A stretch of 64,000 nt of DNA from Streptomyces sp. YIM 121038 (GCF_006088715.1 NZ_CP030771.1:6777501-6841500); one strand, 5' to 3'. Positions 43,488 to 54,019 are shown, numbered from the stretch's first letter. Translations and numbers: made by a program. Notes: a model not told the origin generated them from the letters alone.

Positions 43488-45629
43488 ATGACTTCCGACG
43501 GCACGTACGACGCTCGCGGCACGCACGCCACTCCGGTGCCGCGCGTGGCGCCGCCGCGCGGCGGCGCCACGGGGGAGGCGGCTCCCGCCGTGCCGCCCAG
43601 GCCCGCACGGGCGCCGGGCGCGCCGCCACAGCCCCAGGGCGAGGAGTTCCTCGCCTGGCTGCGCACGCCCCGGCCGAAGGCGGCCCCCGGCATCTGGCGG
43701 TTCGGGCACAAGGAGAGGCCCGATCAGGAGCCCGAGGTCATCCCGACCCGGCAGCTCCTGACGGGCGCGGGGATCGCGTTCCTCGTGGGCTGGCTGATCT
43801 GGTCGCTGCTCAACAACAACTACCTGGGCAGCTGGTGGATCGTTCCGCTGGAGCTCTTCACACCGGACTCCTGGCGGTACAGCGACAGCAAGGTCGTCAA
43901 CCTCCTCGTCTGGGACGGCTACACCCTCCTCATCGTGCTCGCCATCATGATGGGCGCCGGCAAGGTGGGCCGCTGGGACGAGATCTGGCGCCGCTTCGTC
44001 GCCCCGCGCCTGCGCACCAAGGCACCGGTGGAGGCCGAGCCCGCGCCCGAGGAGGACCCCGCCCAGTGGCCGAAGCTGCGGGCCGGGGGCGCGGGGGCCG
44101 CCGCCGACCGGCTCGCCGCCGACGCCCGCGCGGGGCTGATGCGGGACATCGACGCCGCCCGCATCGCCCGCGCCTGGCGCTCCGTGCGCTCGGGGAACAA
44201 CTCCCTCGCCGCGTTCACCGACGCCGTCGTGCGCGACGGCGCCGCCGCCTGCCCGCACCCCTCCGGGGACCGGGACCTGCCCGCGCGGGCCGCCCGGCAC
44301 GACCTCGCCACCGCGCAGGTGCGGCTCGGCACCACCGTGGACGACCCGCGCAACCCCTACGCCTACCGGGGCGCGGGCCTCGCCGTCGGCCCCGGTCTGA
44401 TCGGCACCTCGCTGCTCGCCGTCGGCCCCGCGGGCTCCGGCAAGACCGGCAGCGTCGTCTGGCCGATCGCCGAAGGCCTGTGTCTCCAGGCGCTCGCCGG
44501 GCGCGCCGCCGTCGTGGTGGTCGGCGCGGCGGGCGCGGGGCTCGGCCCCAGTGACGACTACGACGTGGTCGTCCGCATCGGCCAGCCCGAGTCCGAGTAC
44601 GACCTCGACCTGTACGGCGGCGCCACCGACCCGGACGAGGCCGCCGCCGTGCTCGCCGAGGCCCTCGTCGGCGACCTCGTCGACCCGCACCTGGGCGCCG
44701 ACACCCGCCGCTCCACGACCGTCCTCGCCCAGCTCCTCGGCCCCTACCGCGCCGTCCACGGCACCTTCCCCTCCGTGCCCGAGCTGCGCGCCCTGCTCGA
44801 CGGCGTCCCCGAGCCGCTCGACGCCCTCCGCAAGGGGCTCCTGGAGCTCGGGCACGAGGTCATGCTGCGCGACCTCGACGCCCGCGCGCGGCAGTCGGGG
44901 CACCCGGGCGACATCGGCGCCACCCTCGCGGACCGGCTCGCCCTGCTCGACCGGCCCGCGTTCGCCGCCTTCTTCGACACCTCGGGCCGGAGCACCCCGT
45001 TCTCGCTGCGCGCCCTCGACCACCCCGTACGGGTCCGCGTCGACCTGCCCGAGCGCGGCCACGCCGACGCCTCGCGGATCCTCGCCCGGCTCGTCCTCGC
45101 CCAGTTCACGGCCAGCGCCGCCGCCCGCGAGGACCGCTCGCTGTTCGCCTGCCTCGTCCTCGACGACGCCACCGGCACGGTCACCCCCGAGGCGGTCCGC
45201 CGGATCCAGCGGCTCAGGTCCGCCAACGCGGGCGTCGTCATGACCCTGCGGACCCTCGACGACGTGCCCCGCCCGCTGCGCACGCCGCTGCTCGGCGCCG
45301 TCGGCTGCCGCATGGCCCTGTCCGGGCTCACCCCCTGGGACGGGCAGGACTTCGCGGAGGTCTGGGGCAAGGAGTGGACCGAGGCGCGGGACGTCACCGA
45401 CCGGCAGATCATCGCCGAGACCCCCGCGGGCAAGGTCCTGCACGTGCTGCGCCGTGTGATCACCGGACGCGCGCCGACCGCCCGCGCGGTCACCGTCCGC
45501 CAGGTCGAGCGCGAGCGCTGGTCGGCCTCCGAGCTGGCCCACGCGGTGCCGCCGGGGCACGCGGTCCTCTCGCTGACGGACGTACGGGGGGAGCACGCGC
45601 CGCCGCTCCTCGTGGACCTGCGGAGCTGA
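43488..45629 (+). CDS. Membrane-anchored P-loop ATPase of unknown function (VirD4/TraG-like layout)
   Basis: 713 residues. A Pro/Ala-rich N-terminus (~1-75) is followed by two membrane segments (LLTGAGIAFLVGWLIWSLL, then YTLLIVLAIMMGAG at ~145). A large cytoplasmic domain then carries Walker A VGPAGSGKTGSVVWP near residue 313 and a Walker B-like FACLVLDDATG near 565. The order of two helices then ATPase recalls conjugative coupling proteins, but no relaxase or mating-channel gene is nearby. It has the codon use of its neighbours and probably belongs to the core chromosome. The pucR gene follows on the same strand after 239 bp. Function unknown. Confidence 0.8.
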   Translation: MTSDGTYDARGTHATPVPRVAPPRGGATGEAAPAVPPRPARAPGAPPQPQGEEFLAWLRTPRPKAAPGIWRFGHKERPDQEPEVIPTRQLLTGAGIAFLVGWLIWSLLNNNYLGSWWIVPLELFTPDSWRYSDSKVVNLLVWDGYTLLIVLAIMMGAGKVGRWDEIWRRFVAPRLRTKAPVEAEPAPEEDPAQWPKLRAGGAGAAADRLAADARAGLMRDIDAARIARAWRSVRSGNNSLAAFTDAVVRDGAAACPHPSGDRDLPARAARHDLATAQVRLGTTVDDPRNPYAYRGAGLAVGPGLIGTSLLAVGPAGSGKTGSVVWPIAEGLCLQALAGRAAVVVVGAAGAGLGPSDDYDVVVRIGQPESEYDLDLYGGATDPDEAAAVLAEALVGDLVDPHLGADTRRSTTVLAQLLGPYRAVHGTFPSVPELRALLDGVPEPLDALRKGLLELGHEVMLRDLDARARQSGHPGDIGATLADRLALLDRPAFAAFFDTSGRSTPFSLRALDHPVRVRVDLPERGHADASRILARLVLAQFTASAAAREDRSLFACLVLDDATGTVTPEAVRRIQRLRSANAGVVMTLRTLDDVPRPLRTPLLGAVGCRMALSGLTPWDGQDFAEVWGKEWTEARDVTDRQIIAETPAGKVLHVLRRVITGRAPTARAVTVRQVERERWSASELAHAVPPGHAVLSLTDVRGEHAPPLLVDLRS

Positions 45630-45868
45630 CGGTCCCGAGCCTCGGGTTCCGGCGGGGGACATACCCGGCAGGGCGCCCGTGGCGACCGTACGGTGAGGCA
45701 GAATCGACGGTAGCCGTCATACGCGGCGGCCAAGAGATCATGTGCCGCTCGGTGCGCTCGCCGGGCGTCCACGTGACCGCCGTCCGCCGCCGCGGCCCCC
45801 GCCCCACCACCCGCACGCGGTCCGCCGCCCCGGCGCCCGCCCCCGCCGTCGTACGACCTGAAGGTCCC

Positions 45869-47443
45869 ATGCCCCCCACGCTCGCCTCGCTCGTCCAGCA
45901 CTCCGCGCTCAAGCTCACCGTGCGTGCCGGCGAGGACCGCCTGGACACCCCCGTGCGCTGGGCCCACGTCAGCGAGCTCGCCGACCCCGTGCCGTACATG
46001 GAGGGCGGCGAACTGCTCCTCGTCACCGCCCTCCAGCTCGACGCGGAGAACCCGGAGGCGATGCGGCGGTACGTGAAGCGGCTCGCGGGCGCGGGCGTCG
46101 TCGGCCTCGGCTTCGCCGTCGGCGTGAACTACCCCGACATCCCCGAGGCCCTCGTCGACGCGGCCACCGCGGAGGACCTGCCGCTCATCGAGGTGCCGCG
46201 CCGCACCCCCTTCCTGGCCATCAGCAAGGCCGTGTCGGCCGCCATCGCCGCCGACCAGTACCGCGCCGTCACCGCGGGCTTCGCCGCCCAGCGCGAGCTG
46301 ACCCGGCAGGCCCTCGGGGACGGCCCCGAAGGGCTGCTCGGCGCGCTCGCCGGACAGGTCGACGGCTGGGCCGCGCTGTACGACGCCTCCGGGGCCGTCG
46401 TCGCCACCGCGCCCGAGTGGGCCGCCCGCCGCGCCGCCCGCCTCACCCCGGACGTCGAGCGCCTGCGCGAGCGCACCGCCCCCGCGAGCCTCGTCGTCGC
46501 CGGGGCCGAGGACCGGGTCGAACTGCACTCCCTCGGCACCGGGCGGCGACCGCGCGCCGCGCTCGCCGTCGGCACGGCCTCGACCCTCGGCACCGCCGAG
46601 CGCTACGCCGTGCACTCCGCGATCGCCCTGCTCACCCTCACCACCGAGCGCTCCCGCTCCCTGCACGCCGCCGAGGCCCGCATCGGCTCCGCCGTCCTGC
46701 GCATGCTGCTCGCCGGGGAGCCGGACCACGCGCTGGCCGTCGCCGGTGACCTGTACGGCGAGCTGCTCGACGCGCCCTTCCGCCTCCTGGTGGCCGAGTC
46801 CGCGACGCCCCCGGCCGCCGAGGACGAGGGCGGCTGGTCCGCGGGGCTCGTCGACGCCGTCGAGTCGGCGGCCGCGCGCTTCGGCGAGGCGCTCCTCGTC
46901 GTGCCGGACGGCGAGCGGCTCGTGCTGCTCGTCGCCGACGGCGGGGCCGCACAGCGGGCCGCCGTCGAGCACGTGGCGCGGGTCGAGGTCGGGCGCCCCG
47001 AGCCGGCCGACGGGCCCGGGCTCCTGGTGGGGCTCTCCGCGCCCGCGGGGACCGTCGCCGCCGCCCCCGCCTACAAACAGGCCGAGCAGGCCCTGTCCGT
47101 GGCGCGGCGGCGCGGCAAGGCCCTCGTCGAGCACGAGGAGCTGGCCGCGGGGTCGGTCCTTCCGCTGCTCGCGGACGAGGCGGTGAGGGCGTTCGCGGAC
47201 GGGCTCCTGCGGGCGCTGCGCGAGCACGACGCGACGGGGCGCGGGGACCTGGTCGCCTCGCTGCGGGCGTGGCTGTCGCGGCACGGGCAGTGGGACGCGG
47301 CGGCCGCGGACCTCGGCGTGCACCGGCACACGCTGCGCTACCGCATGCGGCGGGTCGAGGAGATCCTCGGCCGCTCCCTGGACGACCCGGACGTCCGGAT
47401 GGAGCTCTGGCTGTCCCTGAAGGCGACGACCCCGGTGGACTAG
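45869..47443 (+). CDS. PucR-family transcriptional regulator
   Basis: 524 residues from the ATG at 45869, preceded by GAAGG. The N-terminal PucR ligand domain (residues 1-~120) includes VRWAHVSELADPVPYMEGGELLLVTALQL. A CdaR GGDEF-like middle region follows, and the C-terminal HTH_30 reads SRHGQWDAAAADLGVHRHTLRYRMRRVEEILGR. PucR proteins activate or repress purine, GABA and amine catabolic genes. With an aldehyde dehydrogenase 126 bp downstream and gabT nearby, it is a likely controller of the GABA branch. Confidence 0.92.
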   Translation: MPPTLASLVQHSALKLTVRAGEDRLDTPVRWAHVSELADPVPYMEGGELLLVTALQLDAENPEAMRRYVKRLAGAGVVGLGFAVGVNYPDIPEALVDAATAEDLPLIEVPRRTPFLAISKAVSAAIAADQYRAVTAGFAAQRELTRQALGDGPEGLLGALAGQVDGWAALYDASGAVVATAPEWAARRAARLTPDVERLRERTAPASLVVAGAEDRVELHSLGTGRRPRAALAVGTASTLGTAERYAVHSAIALLTLTTERSRSLHAAEARIGSAVLRMLLAGEPDHALAVAGDLYGELLDAPFRLLVAESATPPAAEDEGGWSAGLVDAVESAAARFGEALLVVPDGERLVLLVADGGAAQRAAVEHVARVEVGRPEPADGPGLLVGLSAPAGTVAAAPAYKQAEQALSVARRRGKALVEHEELAAGSVLPLLADEAVRAFADGLLRALREHDATGRGDLVASLRAWLSRHGQWDAAAADLGVHRHTLRYRMRRVEEILGRSLDDPDVRMELWLSLKATTPVD

Positions 47444-47569
47444 CCCTGACATTCCGGTGTGCCGGGGGCCGCCACTACGCCGACTCGGACAACCCCGACG
47501 CGAAACCTCCACCCCTACGGTGGACCCCGTACTGCTGAAGACGAACCTCCGCGAAGGGCCGGGATTCGT

Positions 47570-49015
47570 ATGACTTCCATTCACGCCTTCTGGGTCGCCG
47601 GTCGCCAGGCCACCGGTGAGACCACGCTCGACGTCACCTCGCCGTGGGACGGGCGACTCGTCGGCAAGGCGGCCGTCCCGACCGACGCCCAGGTGGAGGA
47701 GGCCGTCGCCGCGGCCTACGCGGTCCGCGACGAGTTCGCCGCCACCCCGGCCCACGTCCGCGCCGCCGCCCTCGCCCACGTCTCGCAGCGCCTCGTCGAG
47801 CGCACCGAGGAGATCGCGCAGCTGATCTCCGCCGAGAACGGCAAGCCGGTCAAGTGGGCCCGCGGCGAGGTCGGCCGCGCCATCTCGGTGTTCCGCTTCG
47901 CCGCCGAGGAGGCCCGCCGCTTCAACGGCGGCGAGGCCCAGCGCCTGGACACCGACCAGGGCGGCCAGGGCCGTCTCGCGCTCACCCGCCGCTTCCCGAA
48001 GGGCGTCGTCCTCGGCATCGCGCCGTTCAACTTCCCGCTGAACCTGTGCGCCCACAAGGTCGCCCCGGCGATCGCGGTCGGCACGCCGATCATCCTCAAG
48101 CCCGCCCCGGCGACCCCGCTCAGCGGTCTGATCCTCGGCGAGCTGCTCGCCGAGACGGACCTGCCCGCGGGCTCGTGGTCGGTGCTGCCGGTCGCCAACG
48201 ACAAGATGCCCGCCCTCGTCCAGGACGAGCGCCTCCCGGTCATCTCCTTCACGGGCTCCGACAAGGTCGGCTACCAGATCATGGACTCGGTGCCGCGCAA
48301 GCACTGCACCCTGGAGCTCGGCGGCAACGGCGCGGCGGTCGTGCTCGGCGACTTCTCCGCCGAGGAGGACCTGGACTGGGCCGCGAGCCGCATCGCGACC
48401 TTCTCCAACTACCAGGGCGGCCAGTCCTGCATCTCCGTGCAGCGGGTCATCGCCGACGCCGCCGTCCACGACCGGCTCGTGGCCAAGGTCGTCGAGGCCG
48501 TCGAGGCCCAGGTGACCGGCGACCCGTCCGACCCGAAGACCGACGTCGGCCCGCTGGTCAGCGAGGACGCGGCCAAGCGGGTGGAGTCCTGGGTCGACGA
48601 GGCCGTCCGGGCGGGCGCCACGCTGCTCACCGGCGGCAAGCGCGACGGCGCCACGTACGCGCCGACCGTCCTCGCCGACGTGCCGGGCGACGTCACCCTC
48701 GCCCACGAGGAGGTCTTCGGACCGGTGCTCACGATCACCAAGGCGGACGGCGAGCAGGCCGCCTTCGACGCCGTGAACGACTCCAAGTACGGCCTCCAGG
48801 CGGGCGTGTTCACGCACGACCTCCAGGCGGCCTTCCGCGCCCACCGCGCCCTCGAGGTCGGCGGCGTCGTCATCGGCGACGCCCCCTCCTACCGCGCCGA
48901 CCAGATGCCGTACGGCGGCGTGAAGCAGTCCGGCGTCGGCCGCGAGGGCGTCCGCTACGCCATGGACGACTACACGTACGAGCGCGTCCTGGTCCTCACC
49001 GGTCTGGCGCTGTAG
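47570..49015 (+). CDS. Aldehyde dehydrogenase family protein, possibly succinic semialdehyde dehydrogenase
   Basis: 481 residues from the ATG at 47570. Catalytic Glu in TLELGGNGAAVVLG and Cys in YQGGQSCISVQRV, with IAPFNFPLNLCAHKVAPAI in the coenzyme domain. The QSCISVQR pattern differs from the two aminobutyraldehyde-type paralogs, so the substrate differs. Its position behind pucR and near gabT suggests succinic semialdehyde, but phosphonoacetaldehyde- or lactaldehyde-type dehydrogenases share this motif. A perfect 22-bp hairpin at 49031-49079 ends the unit. Confidence 0.88.
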   Translation: MTSIHAFWVAGRQATGETTLDVTSPWDGRLVGKAAVPTDAQVEEAVAAAYAVRDEFAATPAHVRAAALAHVSQRLVERTEEIAQLISAENGKPVKWARGEVGRAISVFRFAAEEARRFNGGEAQRLDTDQGGQGRLALTRRFPKGVVLGIAPFNFPLNLCAHKVAPAIAVGTPIILKPAPATPLSGLILGELLAETDLPAGSWSVLPVANDKMPALVQDERLPVISFTGSDKVGYQIMDSVPRKHCTLELGGNGAAVVLGDFSAEEDLDWAASRIATFSNYQGGQSCISVQRVIADAAVHDRLVAKVVEAVEAQVTGDPSDPKTDVGPLVSEDAAKRVESWVDEAVRAGATLLTGGKRDGATYAPTVLADVPGDVTLAHEEVFGPVLTITKADGEQAAFDAVNDSKYGLQAGVFTHDLQAAFRAHRALEVGGVVIGDAPSYRADQMPYGGVKQSGVGREGVRYAMDDYTYERVLVLTGLAL

Positions 49016-49030
49016 CGCACCGACCGACAC

Positions 49031-49079
49031 GGATACGGCCGGAGCCCCCCGCGCACAGCGGGGGGCTCCGGCCGTATCC
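49031..49079 (+). terminator. Perfect 22-bp hairpin terminator
   Basis: The arms 49031-49052 and 49058-49079 (GGATACGGCCGGAG... and its inverse) are exact complements around a GCACA loop, 16 bp past the aldehyde dehydrogenase stop. It is the strongest hairpin seen in the window, though without a U-tract. Confidence 0.9.
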
Positions 49080-49219
49080 GCGCATTCGCTGCGCGAGGGC
49101 TGGTGAGGACGGGCGGAATCGGGTACCAACGATCGAGTAGCACCGGTGAGTAACCAGCAGCCGGTTCTACGCCGATTCATGATCGGTCCACGATCCCGAC
49201 TCGCGGCGAGGTGAGCCTC

Positions 49220-51175
49220 ATGACCGCACCAACCACCCCCCCGTCCCCCGCGTCGAAGCCCTCGGTCACCGAACGCGAGGCCCGCCAGGTCGCCGAGGCA
49301 GCCCGTGAGCAGGACTGGCGCAAACCGAGCTTCGCCAAGGAGCTCTTCCTCGGCCGCTTCCGCCTCGACCTGATCCACCCGCACCCGCTGCCCGCCACCC
49401 AGGACGCCCAGCGCGGCGAGGAGTTCCTGGCCAAGCTGCGCGACTTCTGCGAGACGGAGATCGACGGGGAGCGCATCGAGCGGGACGCGCTCATCCCGGA
49501 CGAGGTGATCAACGGCCTCAAGGAGCTCGGCGCCCTCGGCATGAAGATCGACACGAAGTACGGCGGCCTCGGCCTGACGCAGGTGTACTACAACAAGGCC
49601 CTCGCGCTCGTCGGCTCCGCCAGCCCCGCGCTCGGCGCCCTGCTGTCCGCGCACCAGTCGATCGGCGTCCCGCAGCCGCTGAAGATCTTCGGCACCCAGG
49701 AGCAGAAGGACGCGTTCCTGCCGCGCTGCGCCCGCACCGACATCTCCGCGTTCCTGCTCACCGAGCCGGACGTCGGCTCCGACCCGGCGCGGCTCGCGAC
49801 GACCGCCGTGCCCGACGGCGACGACTACGTACTGGACGGCGTGAAGCTGTGGACGACCAACGGCGTCGTCGCGGACCTCCTCGTGGTCATGGCCCGCGTG
49901 CCCCGGTCCGAGGGGCACAAGGGCGGCATCACCGCGTTCGTCGTCGAGGCGGCGTCCGAGGGGATCACGGTCGAGCACCGCAACGCCTTCATGGGCCTGC
50001 GCGGCCTGGAGAACGGCGTCACCCGCTTCCACCGGGTGCGCGTCCCGGCCGCGCACCGCATCGGCCCGGAGGGCGCGGGCCTCAAGATCGCCCTGACCAC
50101 CCTCAACACCGGGCGCCTCTCGCTGCCCGCGATGTGCGTGGGCGCGGGCAAGTGGTGCCTGAAGATCGCCCGCGAGTGGTCGGGCGCCCGCGAGCAGTGG
50201 GGCAAGCCCGTCGCGCACCACGAGGCCGTCGGCTCGAAGATCTCCTTCATCGCGGCCACCACCTTCGCCCTCGAAGCCGTGCTCGACCTGTCCTCGCAGA
50301 TGGCCGACGAGGACCGCAACGACATCCGCATCGAGGCCGCCCTCGCCAAGCTGTACGGCTCCGAGATGGCCTGCCTCATGGCCGACGAGCTGGTGCAGAT
50401 CCGCGGCGGCCGCGGCTTCGAGACCGCCGCGTCCCTCAAGGCCCGCGGCGAGCGGGCCGTACCGGCCGAGCAGATCCTGCGCGACCTGCGCATCAACCGC
50501 ATCTTCGAGGGCTCCACGGAGATCATGCACCTGCTGATCGCCCGGGAGGCCGTCGACGCCCATCTGAAGGTGGCGGGCGACCTGATCGACCCGGACAAGA
50601 CCCTGTCCGACAAGGCCAGGGCCACAGCCGCCGCCGGGGCCTTCTACGCCCGCTGGCTGCCCAGGCTCGTCGCCGGCCCCGGCCAGCTGCCGCGCGCGTA
50701 CGCCGACTTCGCCCCGGCGGGGCACCCCGACCTGTCCGGTCACCTCCGCTACGTCGAGCGCGCGGCCCGGCGCCTGGCCCGCTCCACGTTCTACGGGATG
50801 TCGCGCTGGCAGGGCCGCATGGAGACCAAGCAGGGCTTCCTCGGCCGGATCGTCGACATCGGCGCGGAGCTGTTCGCGATGAGCGCGGCGTGCGTGCGCG
50901 CCGAGCTCCTGCGCACCACCGAGGCCCACGGCCGTGAGGCGTACCAGCTGGCCGACGCCTTCTGCCGCCAGTCCCGCATCCGCGTCGACGAGCTGTTCGG
51001 GCGCCTGTGGACCAACACCGACGACCTGGACCGCAAGGTCGTCAAGGGCGTCCTCGCCGGTACGTACACCTGGCTGGAGCAGGGCGTGACCGACCCCAGC
51101 GACGACGGCCCGTGGATCGCCGACGCGACGCCCGGGGCGAGCCGGAGGGAGAACGTCCACCGCCCGATCCGCTGA
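49220..51175 (+). CDS. Long acyl-CoA dehydrogenase (VLCAD/ACAD9-like, FadE type)
   Basis: 651 residues, longer than the ~380 of a basic acyl-CoA dehydrogenase because of a C-terminal helical domain. The flavin-binding motif is FLLTEPDVGSDPARLATTA, and RIFEGSTEIMHLLIARE is the segment near the catalytic site; IRGGRGFE is also conserved. The enzyme introduces the 2,3-double bond of acyl-CoA, passing electrons to ETF. The ATG at 49220 fits the GAGGTG at 49208-49213; a GTG at 49211 is an alternative adding three residues. It stands alone between the hairpin and dxr. Confidence 0.92.
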   Translation: MTAPTTPPSPASKPSVTEREARQVAEAAREQDWRKPSFAKELFLGRFRLDLIHPHPLPATQDAQRGEEFLAKLRDFCETEIDGERIERDALIPDEVINGLKELGALGMKIDTKYGGLGLTQVYYNKALALVGSASPALGALLSAHQSIGVPQPLKIFGTQEQKDAFLPRCARTDISAFLLTEPDVGSDPARLATTAVPDGDDYVLDGVKLWTTNGVVADLLVVMARVPRSEGHKGGITAFVVEAASEGITVEHRNAFMGLRGLENGVTRFHRVRVPAAHRIGPEGAGLKIALTTLNTGRLSLPAMCVGAGKWCLKIAREWSGAREQWGKPVAHHEAVGSKISFIAATTFALEAVLDLSSQMADEDRNDIRIEAALAKLYGSEMACLMADELVQIRGGRGFETAASLKARGERAVPAEQILRDLRINRIFEGSTEIMHLLIAREAVDAHLKVAGDLIDPDKTLSDKARATAAAGAFYARWLPRLVAGPGQLPRAYADFAPAGHPDLSGHLRYVERAARRLARSTFYGMSRWQGRMETKQGFLGRIVDIGAELFAMSAACVRAELLRTTEAHGREAYQLADAFCRQSRIRVDELFGRLWTNTDDLDRKVVKGVLAGTYTWLEQGVTDPSDDGPWIADATPGASRRENVHRPIR

Positions 51176-51236
51176 GGCCCGGAGCAAGGGGCGGGCCTGG
51201 GCCGTCCCCGCGAGGGCACACGCCACAATGGTGGGC

Positions 51237-52502
51237 ATGAGCGAAAGCCCCGCACCCCTCGCCGACCCGCACCTCGTCTTCGACCCCGGCACCGCCGACG
51301 GGCCGCGGGAGATCGTCGTCCTCGGCTCCACGGGGTCGATCGGCACGCAGGCGATCGACCTCGTGCTGCGCAACCCCGACCGCTTCCGGGTCACGGCCCT
51401 GTCCGCCGCGGGCGGCCGGGTCGCGCTGCTCGCCGAGCAGGCCAGGCGCCTGCGGGTGCGGGCCGTCGCGGTCGCCCGCGAGGACGTGGTGCCCGCGCTC
51501 CGCGAGGCGCTGCGCGAGGAGTACGGGGCCGGGGAGCCGCTGCCCGAGATCCTCGCGGGCCCGGACGCGGCCACCCAGCTCGCCGCCTCGCCCTGCCACA
51601 CGGTCCTCAACGGCATCACCGGCTCCATCGGCCTCGCGCCCACGCTCGCCGCCCTGGAGGCGGGCCGCACCCTCGCGCTCGCCAACAAGGAGTCGCTGAT
51701 CGTCGGCGGCCCGCTGGTCAAGGCGCTCGCCGAGCCCGGCCAGATCATCCCGGTCGACTCCGAGCACGCCGCGCTCTTCCAGGCCCTCGCCGCGGGCACC
51801 CGCGACGACGTCCGCAAGCTCGTCGTCACCGCGTCCGGCGGCCCCTTCCGCGGCCGGACGAAGGCCGAGCTCGCCGACGTCACGCCCGAGGCCGCGCTCG
51901 CGCACCCGACCTGGGCGATGGGCCCGGTGATCACGGTGAACTCGGCGACCCTGGTGAACAAGGGCCTGGAGGTGATCGAGGCCCACCTCCTCTACGACAT
52001 TCCCTTCGACCGCATCGAGGTCGTCGTACACCCCCAGTCGTACGTGCACTCCATGGTCGAGTTCACCGACGGCTCGACGCTCGCCCAGGCGACCCCGCCG
52101 GACATGCGCGGGCCCATCGCGATCGGGCTCGGCTGGCCCGAGCGGGTGCCGGACGCGGCGCCCGCGTTCGACTGGACGAAGGCCTCCACCTGGGAGTTCT
52201 TCCCGCTGGACACCGAGGCGTTCCCGTCGGTGGGGCTCGCCCGGCACGTCGGGGAGCTCGCGGGCACGGCCCCGGCGGTGTTCAATGCCGCCAACGAGGA
52301 GTGCGTGGACGCCTTCCTGGCGGGCGCGCTGCCGTTCAACGGCATCATGGAGACCGTCACCCGGGTCGTCGCCGAGCACGGCACACCGCGGACGGGAACC
52401 TCGCTGACCGTGGCGGACGTCCTCGAAGCGGAGACCTGGGCCCGGGCCCGGGCCCGGGAACTGACGGCTTCGACCCAGACGACCGCGGAGGCTCGTGCAT
52501 GA
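51237..52502 (+). CDS. dxr: 1-deoxy-D-xylulose 5-phosphate reductoisomerase
   Basis: 421 residues. Dxr makes 2-C-methyl-D-erythritol 4-phosphate with NADPH in the MEP isoprenoid pathway. The NADPH loop is [20 protein letters not shown], the metal/substrate motifs are [11 protein letters not shown] and [15 protein letters not shown], and [10 protein letters not shown] and [12 protein letters not shown] follow. Two starts are possible, ATG 51228 or ATG 51237; the latter has GGTGGG just before it, and CACAAT (51224-51229) could be a -10 element. The stop overlaps the rseP ATG (ATGA). Confidence 0.96.
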   Translation: MSESPAPLADPHLVFDPGTADGPREIVVLGSTGSIGTQAIDLVLRNPDRFRVTALSAAGGRVALLAEQARRLRVRAVAVAREDVVPALREALREEYGAGEPLPEILAGPDAATQLAASPCHTVLNGITGSIGLAPTLAALEAGRTLALANKESLIVGGPLVKALAEPGQIIPVDSEHAALFQALAAGTRDDVRKLVVTASGGPFRGRTKAELADVTPEAALAHPTWAMGPVITVNSATLVNKGLEVIEAHLLYDIPFDRIEVVVHPQSYVHSMVEFTDGSTLAQATPPDMRGPIAIGLGWPERVPDAAPAFDWTKASTWEFFPLDTEAFPSVGLARHVGELAGTAPAVFNAANEECVDAFLAGALPFNGIMETVTRVVAEHGTPRTGTSLTVADVLEAETWARARARELTASTQTTAEARA

Positions 52503-53800
52503 CGACCTTGATGATGATCCTCGGCATAGTCGTCTTCGTGATCGGGCTGCTCTTCTCGATCGCCTGGCACGAGCTCGGCCATCTGTCGACCGCGAAGATG
52601 TTCGGCATCCGCGTACCGCAGTACATGGTCGGCTTCGGCCCGACGATCTTCTCCCGCAAGAAGGGCGACACCGAGTACGGCATCAAGGCCATCCCGCTCG
52701 GTGGCTACATCCGCATGATCGGCATGTTCCCGCCGGGGCCGGACGGGCGTCTTGAGGCGCGGTCCACCTCGCCCTGGCGCGGCATGATCGAGGACGCGCG
52801 CTCGGCGGCGTTCGAGGAGCTCAAGCCCGGCGACGAGTCCCGGCTCTTCTACACGCGCAAGCCGTGGAAGCGCGTGATCGTCATGTTCGCCGGGCCGTTC
52901 ATGAACCTGATCCTGGCCGTCGTGATCTTCCTCGGCGTGATGATGACCTTCGGCATCAGCACCCAGACCACCTCGGTCGGCAAGGTCTCCGACTGCGTCA
53001 TCGAGGCCGGCCAGAACCGCGCCACGTGCGAGAAGGGCGACAAGCCCGCCCCCGCCAAGGCCGCGGGCCTCAAGGCGGGCGACAAGATCGTCGCCTTCCA
53101 GGGCAAGGACGTGGACGACTGGTCCACGCTCCAGTCGCGCATCCGCGAGACCATCGGCCCCGCCACCATCACCGTCGAGCGGGACGGCAAGCGCGTCGAC
53201 CTGCACGCCAACCTGATCAAGAACCAGGTCAGCAAGACGGACGGCGACGGCGGCTACGTCGAGGGCAAGTACGTGTACGCCGGATTCCTCGGCTTCACCC
53301 CCGCCTCCGGCATCGTCCAGCAGTCCTTCGGCGAGTCCGTCGACCGCATGGGCAACATGATGGAGAACGGCGTCGAGTCGATCGTCGCCCTGCCCTCCAA
53401 GATCCCCGACCTGTGGAACGCGGCCTTCGGCGACGGGGAGCGCAAGCAGGACTCCCCGATGGGCGTGGTGGGTGCGGCCCGCGTCGGCGGTGAGGTGTTC
53501 ACCCTGGACATCCCGCCGCAGAACCAGATCGCGCTGATGCTGTTCCTGCTTGCCGGGTTCAACCTCTCGCTGTTCCTGTTCAACATGCTGCCGCTGCTGC
53601 CCCTGGACGGCGGTCACATCGCGGGTGCAGTGTGGGAGTCGCTGCGCCGGAACGCGGCGAAGGTCCTGCGGCGACCGGACCCCGGCCCGTTCGACGTGGC
53701 GAAGCTGATGCCCGTGGCCTACGTGGTGGCGGGGATCTTCATCTGCTTCACCATTCTGGTCCTGATCGCCGATGTGGTGAACCCGGTCAGAATTTCCTAG
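52499..53800 (+). CDS. rseP: Site-2 (RseP-type) zinc metalloprotease
   Basis: 433 residues. Intramembrane protease of the S2P family: active-site HELGH in the first membrane helix (residues ~23-27), a PDZ domain around ~150-240 ([22 protein letters not shown]), and the second metal-binding motif [11 protein letters not shown] near ~365. It cleaves membrane-bound anti-sigma factors or signal peptides in the family. It is translationally coupled to dxr, as in many actinobacteria. Confidence 0.95.
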   Translation: MTTLMMILGIVVFVIGLLFSIAWHELGHLSTAKMFGIRVPQYMVGFGPTIFSRKKGDTEYGIKAIPLGGYIRMIGMFPPGPDGRLEARSTSPWRGMIEDARSAAFEELKPGDESRLFYTRKPWKRVIVMFAGPFMNLILAVVIFLGVMMTFGISTQTTSVGKVSDCVIEAGQNRATCEKGDKPAPAKAAGLKAGDKIVAFQGKDVDDWSTLQSRIRETIGPATITVERDGKRVDLHANLIKNQVSKTDGDGGYVEGKYVYAGFLGFTPASGIVQQSFGESVDRMGNMMENGVESIVALPSKIPDLWNAAFGDGERKQDSPMGVVGAARVGGEVFTLDIPPQNQIALMLFLLAGFNLSLFLFNMLPLLPLDGGHIAGAVWESLRRNAAKVLRRPDPGPFDVAKLMPVAYVVAGIFICFTILVLIADVVNPVRIS

Positions 53801-53814
53801 CCGTACGAAGTTTG

Positions 53815-53847
53815 AGGCGGCCGGGCACCGTGTGTGCCCGGCCGCCT
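53815..53847 (+). terminator. Hairpin terminator after rseP
   Basis: GGCGGCCGGGCAC (53816-53828) pairs with GTGCCCGGCCGCC (53834-53846) around CGTGT, extended by one A-T pair. Flanking CCGTACGAAG and CTTCGTATG can lengthen the stem with mismatches. The tail CTTCGTATGTGC is identical to that after the pyrH leader hairpin. Confidence 0.8.
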
Positions 53848-54019
53848 TCGTATGTGCGGTACCGCCCGCCAATGGGTGGACATCGGGGCGGGATGTGCCT
53901 GGGGCCTGTGGGGTGCCGTAATCTCGAACCCGCGAACAAGCGATGTTGCAGCGCGATGCCGCGAAGCCCGGAGCCCGCCGAACTCGGGACCTTGATCCAT
54001 ACTTGGGGATGCACGCCAG

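Noticed and set aside
43488..45629. Part of a conjugation or type IV secretion system
   Set aside because: No relaxase, VirB-type channel gene, integrase or attachment site is nearby, and codon use is native, so only the layout similarity is kept.
44744..51961. A 2405-codon open frame on the minus strand
   Set aside because: It lies antisense to pucR, an aldehyde dehydrogenase, an acyl-CoA dehydrogenase and most of the membrane ATPase gene. Its translation is low-complexity (Gly/Arg/Asp/Val-rich) with no domain. Long antisense frames are expected in very GC-rich DNA.
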